DNA from: Gammaproteobacteria bacterium
GTDB lineage: Bacteria > Pseudomonadota > Gammaproteobacteria > Xanthomonadales > Marinicellaceae
Direction of reading: 5' to 3'
Assembly (NCBI GenBank): GCA_030426705.1
Contig: JAUHXW010000173.1
Location: 1 to 6,430 of the forward strand
DNA length: 6,430 nucleotides
Translations under genes and position numbers: made by a program
In this document: positions 1 through 5,478 of the stretch, in pieces
How positions within the stretch are numbered: position 1 is the stretch's first letter
Layout: every line of letters starts with the position of its first letter
Notes under the pieces: model-generated
Databases searched by the model: none
Seen by the model: the letters and a program-made list of their open reading frames with translations, nothing else
What the model was told of the DNA's origin: nothing

Positions 1-1271
1 CCTTCACGATCCATCCATTCAGTGATCAGACCAATCACTGGATAAGGCGTGGCCTCATGATTTTCAGTGGTGTTGGCACTTTTCAAGCCACAAACATTTC
101 TGGCGTAGTCAATCACTGCAGCATGCATGCCATAACAAATACCCAAGTAGGGAATGTTGTTTTCACGGGCATATCCAACGGCAAATATTTTGCCTTCAAA
201 ACCGCGGTTACCAAATCCACCGGGAACTAAAATGGCATCGACATCATTGAATACCGCACCGTCTTTGGTCTCGCCCAGCTCCTCAGAGTCGATGTGTTTA
301 ATATCAACCTGAGTTTCATTGGGGATGCCAGCATGACGCAGGGCTTCATTCAATGATTTATAGGCATCCGAATGATCCAGGTATTTACCCACCATACCTA
401 CGGTTACCTGATGTTTGGTATTGGCTTCCGCTGCAACTACGCGTTGCCATTCTGATAAATCCGTGGCACCACATTGCAAGCCAAATCGCTCGACCACCAA
501 TGCATCAAAACCTTCATTGCTCAACATTTCAGGGATTTGGTAGATGTTATTACAGTCCATCACCGGAATCACCGCTCTGGCTTCTACGTTGGTGAACAAA
601 GCGATTTTTTGTTGTTCTGATTCTGGAATAGGGTGTCCTGCACGACACAATAAAATGTCTGGTTGAATACCGATAGAACGCAATTCTTTGACTGAGTGCT
701 GAGTGGGTTTGGTTTTCAATTCACCAGCGGCGCTGATATAAGGCACCAAAGTCAAGTGCACAAACATCGCATTGTTACGACCTTCTTCCACGCCCATTTG
801 ACGGATGGCTTCCATAAAGGGCAAAGATTCAATGTCACCTACAGTGCCGCCGATTTCTACCATGATGACATCAAAACCTTCAGCCGCTTTGCGAACTTTG
901 GATTTGATTTCATCAGTGATGTGTGGAATGACCTGAACTGTACCGCCCAAATAGTCACCGCGGCGTTCTTTACGAATCACCGATTCATAGATTTGGCCGG
1001 AGGTGTAATTGTTGTTGCGCGACATTTTGGTGCGCACAAAACGTTCATAATGACCCAAGTCCAAATCGGTTTCAGCACCGTCTTCGGTGACAAAAACTTC
1101 GCCGTGTTGAAAGGGGCTCATGGTGCCGGGATCGACATTGATGTATGGGTCTAATTTCATCATGGTGACACGCAAGCCGCGTGACTCGAGAAGCGAAGCC
1201 AGAGAGGCAGCCGCAATGCCCTTTCCAAGAGATGAAACCACACCACCAGTGACAAATACAAATTTAGTCAT
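1..1271 (-). CDS. pyrG: CTP synthase (glutamine-hydrolysing), C-terminus cut by window edge
   Basis: This cytosolic enzyme makes CTP from UTP, ATP and glutamine-derived ammonia, the last step of pyrimidine nucleotide synthesis. The frame is open from the ATG at 1271 to the window edge, giving 423 of the usual 540-550 residues. The N-terminal amidoligase domain begins with the family P-loop, VTGGVVSSLGKG (residues 7-18), followed by KLDPYINVDPGTMSP and the metal-binding region VEIGGTVGDIES (Glu139). The class I glutamine amidotransferase domain starts near residue 290, with the oxyanion-loop PGGFGNRG and the nucleophile Cys379, the same number as in E. coli. Glu403, equivalent to the glutamine-binding Glu, is present. 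The catalytic His/Glu pair lies beyond the left edge. The nucleophile motif reads GICYGMH where GICLGMQ is usual. The start matches the E. coli N-terminus, but no Shine-Dalgarno sequence is visible before the ATG. Identification is very secure. Confidence 0.98.
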   Translation of the reverse strand, partial: MTKFVFVTGGVVSSLGKGIAAASLASLLESRGLRVTMMKLDPYINVDPGTMSPFQHGEVFVTEDGAETDLDLGHYERFVRTKMSRNNNYTSGQIYESVIRKERRGDYLGGTVQVIPHITDEIKSKVRKAAEGFDVIMVEIGGTVGDIESLPFMEAIRQMGVEEGRNNAMFVHLTLVPYISAAGELKTKPTQHSVKELRSIGIQPDILLCRAGHPIPESEQQKIALFTNVEARAVIPVMDCNNIYQIPEMLSNEGFDALVVERFGLQCGATDLSEWQRVVAAEANTKHQVTVGMVGKYLDHSDAYKSLNEALRHAGIPNETQVDIKHIDSEELGETKDGAVFNDVDAILVPGGFGNRGFEGKIFAVGYARENNIPYLGICYGMHAAVIDYARNVCGLKSANTTENHEATPYPVIGLITEWMDRE

Positions 1272-1307
1272 GATTGGGTGAAATAGTTATGCTCAGAAAG
1301 GACGTGT

Positions 1308-1337
1308 ATTGTAACCGATGGCTATTTTCTTTGGCAA
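1308..1337 (-). promoter_or_regulatory. Predicted sigma70 promoter of pyrG
   Basis: On the minus strand a -35 box TTGCCA (1332-1337) is followed after 18 bases by a -10 box TACAAT (1308-1313). This places the predicted start near 1301 and leaves a leader of about 30 bases before the pyrG ATG. The -35 box directly abuts the antiporter stop codon at 1338, so the promoter fills the 66-base gap between the two genes. No T-tailed hairpin was found in that gap, so read-through from the antiporter gene is possible. The call rests only on matches to the consensus. Confidence 0.6.
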
Positions 1338-2609
1338 CTATTCCGCTGTTTTAGTTTGGCTGTCAGCTGGATTATTTTGATAAAACTTCAGCTTCCAAAA
1401 CTTAATCGTTACGGGTACCGAAACATTGAGTAAAAAGGCAGTTATCATCAAGGTATAAAACACTTCCAGGGTAAAGATTTGGTACTGAACAAAAGCGATG
1501 TTCATCACCACAAAAGCCAATTCAGCCCGCCCCAACATGCCAAATCCAATCATCCAACTGTCGGGCCAGGAAAATTTTCCTGTGTATTTAGCAGCCAGTC
1601 CGGCGGACAAAATCTGTCCTACAAACAAGCCCGCAAACAGCAACAGGGCTTCTGGTATGACATCTATTAACATATCCAAATCAAAGATGAGGTAAGTACC
1701 CATGGTGACGAAAAACACCGGACCAATCCAGGTGAAAGCCACGTTGTCGATAATTTCTCTGGCCTTGTTGTAGTTGTCTTTTTGTTGTTCCTGATGGAAA
1801 TCAAAGTATTCACTGCGAATCACCAGACCAGCCATGTAGGCACCAATGGCAGGATGGAAGCCAAACTCATGGGCAAGCAGACCCACCGATACAGCAATCA
1901 GCAATAAAGACAGAATCACGTATTCACCATGCCCCATAGACAGCAAGCCACGTAAATTAATTTGGCCAATAATAGGAATTTTTTTCACCCAGCCGGTACT
2001 GGTTGGAAAGAGCCATTTACCGATGATGATCACAACCAGGAAGAAAACCAGGGCTTTGCCTAAAATCAAACCAATGCCCGCAATATCAAGACTGCCTTCA
2101 CCAGCAGCAATTGGCACCAAAATGGCAACCAGAGCCAATGATGCAATGTCATCCAGTACCGCTGAAGTCATTATGCCGGTGGCTGCTGAAGTGGTGTTAA
2201 GGCCTTCTGATTTTAATGAAACCATAGTTAATGAAACAGCGGTGGCGGTCATGGCCAAGCCAACAAGCAAGGCAATATTGGGGTCTTGCCAATAAACCCA
2301 GGAAAGTGAATAGGCCACACAAAAAGGTATCAAAGCACCAAAAAATGCAATCCCCCAGGAACGTTTGATGCTTTTGACAAAGGTATTGACGTTTTCCTCA
2401 AAACCGAGGGCAAACATGATGATAATGATGCCCAGTTCTGAAATGTCTTTGATAAATTGAGGTAGTTCTTTGGGCAGTAAACCCACATTGGTCAATAAGG
2501 TGCCAAAAAATAAAAACCACAAAACGGGTGTCAACCGTGTAATTTGTGCCATTAAGGCAGCAAAAAACACACTGACCCAAATGATGGCCAATAACATCAA
2601 ATCATGCAC
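1338..2609 (-). CDS. CPA2-family cation/proton antiporter, membrane domain only
   Basis: This is a predicted inner-membrane monovalent cation/proton antiporter of the Kef/NapA-like group (Na+/H+ exchanger family), 423 residues. Hydrophobicity by eye gives about 12-13 membrane helices, starting at residues 5-22 and ending near 385-404. Family marks are TATAVSLTMVSL (121-132), the paired aspartates LDDIASLAL (Asp153 and Asp154, the position of the ion-binding carboxylates in NapA-type proteins) and GMLGRAELAFVV (357-368, with Arg361 and Glu363). The protein ends in a short polar tail with no TrkA-N/RCK nucleotide-binding domain, unlike KefB and KefC at about 600 residues. It therefore resembles the short exchangers. 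Which ion it carries (Na+ or K+) cannot be told. The start is GTG at 2609, supported by GAGGG nine bases upstream; an in-frame ATG lies only four codons further in. The stop is TAG. It has its own predicted promoter and no evident functional link to its neighbours. Confidence 0.9.
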   Translation of the reverse strand: MHDLMLLAIIWVSVFFAALMAQITRLTPVLWFLFFGTLLTNVGLLPKELPQFIKDISELGIIIIMFALGFEENVNTFVKSIKRSWGIAFFGALIPFCVAYSLSWVYWQDPNIALLVGLAMTATAVSLTMVSLKSEGLNTTSAATGIMTSAVLDDIASLALVAILVPIAAGEGSLDIAGIGLILGKALVFFLVVIIIGKWLFPTSTGWVKKIPIIGQINLRGLLSMGHGEYVILSLLLIAVSVGLLAHEFGFHPAIGAYMAGLVIRSEYFDFHQEQQKDNYNKAREIIDNVAFTWIGPVFFVTMGTYLIFDLDMLIDVIPEALLLFAGLFVGQILSAGLAAKYTGKFSWPDSWMIGFGMLGRAELAFVVMNIAFVQYQIFTLEVFYTLMITAFLLNVSVPVTIKFWKLKFYQNNPADSQTKTAE

Positions 2610-2618
2610 GCCAGAATT

Positions 2619-2623
2619 CCCTC
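2619..2623 (-). promoter_or_regulatory. Shine-Dalgarno site fixing the GTG start of the antiporter
   Basis: GAGGG on the minus strand lies nine bases before the GTG at 2609. The spacing suits that GTG better than the ATG four codons downstream, so it decides the start. Confidence 0.6.
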
Positions 2624-2640
2624 AATGTAAGATTACAAAG

Positions 2641-2670
2641 ATAATAGGTCAGACAAAATAAAACTGTAAA
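2641..2670 (-). promoter_or_regulatory. Predicted sigma70 promoter of the antiporter gene
   Basis: On the minus strand TTTACA (2665-2670) and TATTAT (2641-2646) are separated by 18 bases, each one mismatch from the consensus hexamers. The predicted transcription start is near 2634, giving a 5' leader of about 25 bases that includes the GAGGG ribosome-binding site. The promoter lies in the 107-base gap after deoA and suggests that the antiporter is at least partly independent of the nucleoside genes. Confidence 0.6.
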
Positions 2671-2698
2671 GGCAAAGCAGTGACAAACAATCTGAATC

Positions 2699-2712
2699 TT
2701 GACCAGAGTCAA
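2699..2712. promoter_or_regulatory. TTGAC-N4-GTCAA palindrome, possible CRP/FNR-family operator
   Basis: A perfect 5-bp inverted repeat, TTGACCAGAGTCAA, starts five bases past the deoA stop codon. Its layout matches the FNR-type site TTGAT-N4-ATCAA with one symmetrical change in each half. Its centre is about 71 bases upstream of the predicted antiporter start, a distance used by class I activators of this family. It could also be a weak hairpin at the end of the deoA transcript, but the stem is only 5 bp and no T-run follows. The regulator, if any, is unknown. Confidence 0.25.
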
Positions 2713-2716
2713 ACAA

Positions 2717-4027
2717 TCACAGTTGCTCTATAATGACTGTTGGTGCTTTGGTTCTTTTGTTGCTGATTTGGAAAGAAGTTCTGAAGCGCTTTTTGGCCTG
2801 GTTCATGCTGTCTTGATCATTGGCATGGATCATCGCCAGAGGGGTTTGTGAATCGACATAATCACCGACTTTAGCTATTTGAGTAAAACCCACAGTGTGG
2901 TTGATTTCATCGCTGGCTTTGGTACGCCCACCCCCTAAATCAATGATGCTTAAACCTATCTTACGACAATCAATTGATGCCACAAAGCCGTCATCAGCAG
3001 CAAAAATAGGCTCAATCATTGAGGCTTCAGCCAAATATTTACGCGGATGCTCAAGTAAATCATTGGGGCCACCATGTTCACTGACCATTTGTGCAAACTT
3101 TTCAGCGGCTTTACCTGAGTCAATGGCTTGGTTCACTTGTTGTTTGGCTTCATTGATATCGGCTGCCAGGTGTCCCACCAATAACAACTCAGCGCACAAA
3201 CTGACCACCAGTTCATGCAGTGCAACGTCTTCAGAAAGACCTAGCAGGTAATCAATGGTTTCTTTGACTTCAACGGCATGACCTGCTGAGTGCCCTATGA
3301 CTTGATTCATGTCAGTTATCAAGGCTCTGGTTGGAATCGATGAGACATTGACAATGCTGTTAGCAATGTCTTTGGCCATCACGAAATTATCGGCAAACGC
3401 GCCGCTGCCACATTTTACATCCATCACCAAACCATCCAGTCCAGCTGCCAGTTTTTTAGAAAGTATAGACGCGGTAATCAGTGGTACGCTTTCCACCGTG
3501 GCAGTGATGTCACGGGTGGCATAAACACGTTTATCGGCCGGTGCCAGGTTGGCCGTTTGGCCAATGATTGAACAACCCTTGTTGGCCACAATTTTTTGAA
3601 AATCACTGATACTGACTTGTGTGTTATAACCAGGAATGGCTTCCAGTTTGTCCAAAGTGCCACCGGTATGACCCAAACCACGTCCGGAAATCATCGGTAC
3701 ATAACCACCACAAGCCGCTATGATGGGGGCCAGCATCAGGGAGATTTTGTCACCGACACCACCCGTAGAATGCTTATCAATCACTGGCCCGTTTAAATGT
3801 AAATGACCCCAGTCCAAAACCTGACCGGATGACTTCATCGCTTCAGTTAACGTTCTGCATTCAGCAATGGTCATTTGTTGGAAGTAAATGGCCATGGCCA
3901 AAGCGGCAATTTGGCCTTCGGTGATGCTGTTGTCGGTGATGCCACGCACAAAGAAATTGATTTCTTCGGTGCTCAATTCACGACCGTCACGTTTGTTTTT
4001 GATTATCTCTTGGGGCAGGAATGTCAC
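2717..4027 (-). CDS. deoA: Thymidine phosphorylase
   Basis: This cytosolic enzyme phosphorolyses thymidine and deoxyuridine to the free base and 2-deoxyribose-1-phosphate. It has 436 residues, against 440 in E. coli. Family marks are DKHSTGGVGD (84-93, phosphate-binding region with His86), the pyrimidine-nucleoside phosphorylase signature SGRGLGHTGGTLDKLE (114-129) and the substrate-binding residues Arg172, Ser187 and Lys191. Each of these sits one position after its E. coli counterpart. LDGLVMDVKCGSGAF (197-211) is also conserved. The start is GTG at 4027. An in-frame TGA lies three codons upstream, which rules out a longer N-terminus, and MTFLPQEIIKNKRDG aligns with the E. coli N-terminus. 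The ribosome-binding site is weak (GGTGA, overlapping that TGA). It lies downstream of the purine nucleoside phosphorylase, separated by the small membrane gene and a repeat-bearing gap, and probably belongs to the same catabolic module. Confidence 0.97.
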   Translation of the reverse strand: MTFLPQEIIKNKRDGRELSTEEINFFVRGITDNSITEGQIAALAMAIYFQQMTIAECRTLTEAMKSSGQVLDWGHLHLNGPVIDKHSTGGVGDKISLMLAPIIAACGGYVPMISGRGLGHTGGTLDKLEAIPGYNTQVSISDFQKIVANKGCSIIGQTANLAPADKRVYATRDITATVESVPLITASILSKKLAAGLDGLVMDVKCGSGAFADNFVMAKDIANSIVNVSSIPTRALITDMNQVIGHSAGHAVEVKETIDYLLGLSEDVALHELVVSLCAELLLVGHLAADINEAKQQVNQAIDSGKAAEKFAQMVSEHGGPNDLLEHPRKYLAEASMIEPIFAADDGFVASIDCRKIGLSIIDLGGGRTKASDEINHTVGFTQIAKVGDYVDSQTPLAMIHANDQDSMNQAKKRFRTSFQISNKRTKAPTVIIEQL

Positions 4028-4094
4028 AAAAATTCACCAGTTCATTGATTCTTGGACAATCTATTTTTATGCAAAAACGGCCACAGGTACAGAT

Positions 4095-4110
4095 AATTAT
4101 TTAATTATTT
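4095..4110. repeat. Tandem 8-bp AT repeat upstream of deoA
   Basis: AATTATTT occurs twice in direct succession, inside the AT-rich stretch upstream of the deoA start. It may act as an UP-like or bendable region for a promoter, or may be chance in AT-rich DNA. Confidence 0.4.
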
Positions 4111-4146
4111 TTAGTTTGATAGGCCATTAATTAGTGAGAACTATGA

Positions 4147-4290
4147 ACACACCCCCAACCCCCTCTCAAGAGGGGAGCTTGACCTTGCCAGTAGCTGGAG
4201 CAACAAAAACTGTAAGAGCTTGATTCTATCCAAGCAATATCATAAAAAAGTGGAACCTATTTCCCCTCTTGAGATGGGTTAGGGGTGTGT
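4147..4290. repeat. Imperfect inverted-repeat element, MITE/REP-like
   Basis: The left arm (4147-4175) and right arm (4263-4290) are inverted copies, each running ACACACCCC, AACCC, TCTCAAGAGGGG. They match at 26 of 29 positions, allowing one gap. They enclose an 87-base centre. Each arm holds a smaller hairpin: CCCCTC-TCAA-GAGGGG in the left arm, and a version with one imperfect pair in the right. The centre has a further small inverted repeat, GCTTG-N8-CAAGC (4218-4235). There is no ORF and no clear target-site duplication. This form suggests a small non-autonomous repeat placed between genes. In RNA the arms could fold into one long stem or two short ones, and so might affect read-through from the zinc-ribbon gene to deoA. 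Whether it occurs elsewhere in the genome cannot be seen here. Confidence 0.7.
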
Positions 4291-4315
4291 AAGTGTATTT
4301 GAAAAGGTAGTTGAT

Positions 4316-4627
4316 TTAAGGTTCGCCCATTGGTCGAAATTTTTTACGTTGAGGAACCTGAGTTACCAATAATGGAAATATTAAAATCCTCATCACTAAA
4401 ACCAAGAGGATAAATAAAATAAAAGGCCATGCATTAGCTACATAAATTGAATAAATGGCTGATGCAATGGTTAAACTTGCTTCTATGGCCATATACATAA
4501 AAGCTAAAACCAAATTCAGAGAAAATTGATGGAAGCATTTTTTGCATCTTATTTTCCCAAAAACTGAATTGGCTAAACTGTCAATTATGCCAATCCCATT
4601 TTCATTGCAATTTTTACATTTCATCAT
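4316..4627 (-). CDS. Small zinc-ribbon protein with two membrane helices, function unknown
   Basis: This 103-residue protein belongs to no family that I can name. The N-terminus has two CxxC pairs, Cys4/Cys7 and Cys28/Cys31, spaced like a rubredoxin-type zinc ribbon. Two hydrophobic stretches follow, at about 37-62 and 67-88, consistent with membrane helices. A basic tail (QRKKFR, 93-98) ends the protein. The likely form is a small inner-membrane protein with its metal knuckle and tail in the cytoplasm. The gene begins ATGATG: the first ATG (4627) overlaps the phosphorylase TGA in an ATGA junction, suggesting translational coupling, and the second ATG (4624) is an alternative start. Two sampled 60-base lines inside it are about 30% GC, against about 50% in the neighbouring phosphorylase gene, which hints at a different origin or relaxed constraint. 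The regular Cys pattern, coherent helices and overlap support a real gene. A role in nucleoside uptake or regulation would be a guess. Confidence 0.78.
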   Translation of the reverse strand: MMKCKNCNENGIGIIDSLANSVFGKIRCKKCFHQFSLNLVLAFMYMAIEASLTIASAIYSIYVANAWPFILFILLVLVMRILIFPLLVTQVPQRKKFRPMGEP

Positions 4628-5478
4628 TTAGCTGAATACAAATATTCCAAAAAGCCGCTGATCAGTACTTGCACTTTGGCGGCGGCTTTGGGGGCGTATT
4701 CCAGGGTTTGCTCGTGGCTCAAGCGCACGTCTTCCATGCCGGCACCGTAATTGGTGATGATTGATAAGGCGGCGACTTTCATGTTGTGATAGCGAGCCAG
4801 AATGGTTTCCGGAACGGTGGACATGCCTACCGCATCAGCGCCCATCATGCGAATGGCACGGATTTCTGCTGGTGTTTCAAATTGTGGGCCAGCCATCCAG
4901 GCATATACCCCTTGCGCCAGATGGATGTCATTTTTCTCAGCAATTTGGCGCAAATGATAACGGTATTGCGAGTCGTAGGCTTTACTCATGCTGACAAAAC
5001 GGTTGTTGTTATTGACCCCAAATAGCGGGGATTGGCCGGTGAAATTGATGTAGTCTTTTATCATCATCACTGAACCTGGCGCCGCATTGAGTAAAGAACC
5101 TGCCGCATTGGTGATGATCAGGGTTTCAACCCCAATGGCTTTTAAGGTGGCAATCACTGGCGCCATGGCACTGGCATCACCTTGTTCATAAAAGTGAATG
5201 CGGCCATTAAGAATAATCAGTGGATGACCATTAATTAAGGTCAGAAACAAAGAGCCAGAATGTCCGGTCACACCTGTTTCTGGGAAGCCCGGGATGTCTT
5301 TGTAGGCGATTTCTGCCAATATTTCCGCCTTTTCAGTCACTGAACCCAAGCCCGAGCCGAGAATCATGGCCACTTTGGCATTGAATGGTTTGGGCAACAT
5401 CGCCCGAATGCTGTTGATAAAGTCGGCTGCCCTCAGGTGGGTGCCGCTTTCTGTGTCACTGTTGATATTATTCGCCAT
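4624..5478 (-). CDS. Purine nucleoside phosphorylase, trimeric (PunA/XapA-like) class
   Basis: This cytosolic enzyme splits purine (deoxy)nucleosides with phosphate into free base and (deoxy)ribose-1-phosphate. It has 284 residues, typical of the trimeric family (about 270-290) and longer than hexameric DeoD (about 240). Motifs in order are GSGLGS (41-46, phosphate site), GHSG with His73, GRIHFYE (92-98, phosphate/sugar site), TNAAGSL (123-129), AGPQFETPAE (196-205, purine-binding Glu), GADAVGMSTVPE (213-224) and ITN with Asn243 (241-243), the base-contacting Asn in mammalian enzymes. That Asn favours 6-oxopurines such as inosine and guanosine, though this is inferred. The chosen start is ATG 5478, 11 bases inside the end of the dehydrogenase gene, with GGA six bases upstream. 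The frame stays open to 5649, but that extension only shadows the dehydrogenase and adds no family sequence. It overlaps the zinc-ribbon gene by ATGA, so it sits in a tight operon. Confidence 0.95.
   Translation of the reverse strand: MANNINSDTESGTHLRAADFINSIRAMLPKPFNAKVAMILGSGLGSVTEKAEILAEIAYKDIPGFPETGVTGHSGSLFLTLINGHPLIILNGRIHFYEQGDASAMAPVIATLKAIGVETLIITNAAGSLLNAAPGSVMMIKDYINFTGQSPLFGVNNNNRFVSMSKAYDSQYRYHLRQIAEKNDIHLAQGVYAWMAGPQFETPAEIRAIRMMGADAVGMSTVPETILARYHNMKVAALSIITNYGAGMEDVRLSHEQTLEYAPKAAAKVQVLISGFLEYLYSAK

Larger units (their letters stand above)
4028..4315. other. Intergenic gap between deoA and the zinc-ribbon gene
   Basis: This 288-base non-coding gap splits the nucleoside cluster. 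Its half nearest the zinc-ribbon gene holds the inverted-repeat element. Its half nearest deoA is very AT-rich and should contain any deoA promoter, but no convincing -35/-10 pair was found. The best partial match is CATAAA at about 4066-4071 on the minus strand, with no good -35 box. No tRNA, small ORF with family features, or T-tailed terminator was recognised. Confidence 0.6.

Noticed and set aside
696..1154. 152-codon open frame on the plus strand
   Set aside because: It lies wholly antisense within the highly conserved pyrG coding region, and its translation shows no family motif or plausible gene structure.
1846..2295. 149-codon open frame on the plus strand
   Set aside because: It is antisense to the antiporter's membrane helices. 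The composition is what a reversed hydrophobic coding region gives, and no ribosome-binding site or motif was seen.
2699..2712. Rho-independent terminator after deoA
   Set aside because: The stem is only 5 bp and no T-run follows on the minus strand. It is kept as a possible operator instead.
4159..4177. Rho-independent terminator formed by the GC-rich hairpin CCCCTC-TCAA-GAGGGG
   Set aside because: Neither strand has a T-tract directly after the stem. The hairpin is better explained as part of the inverted-repeat element.
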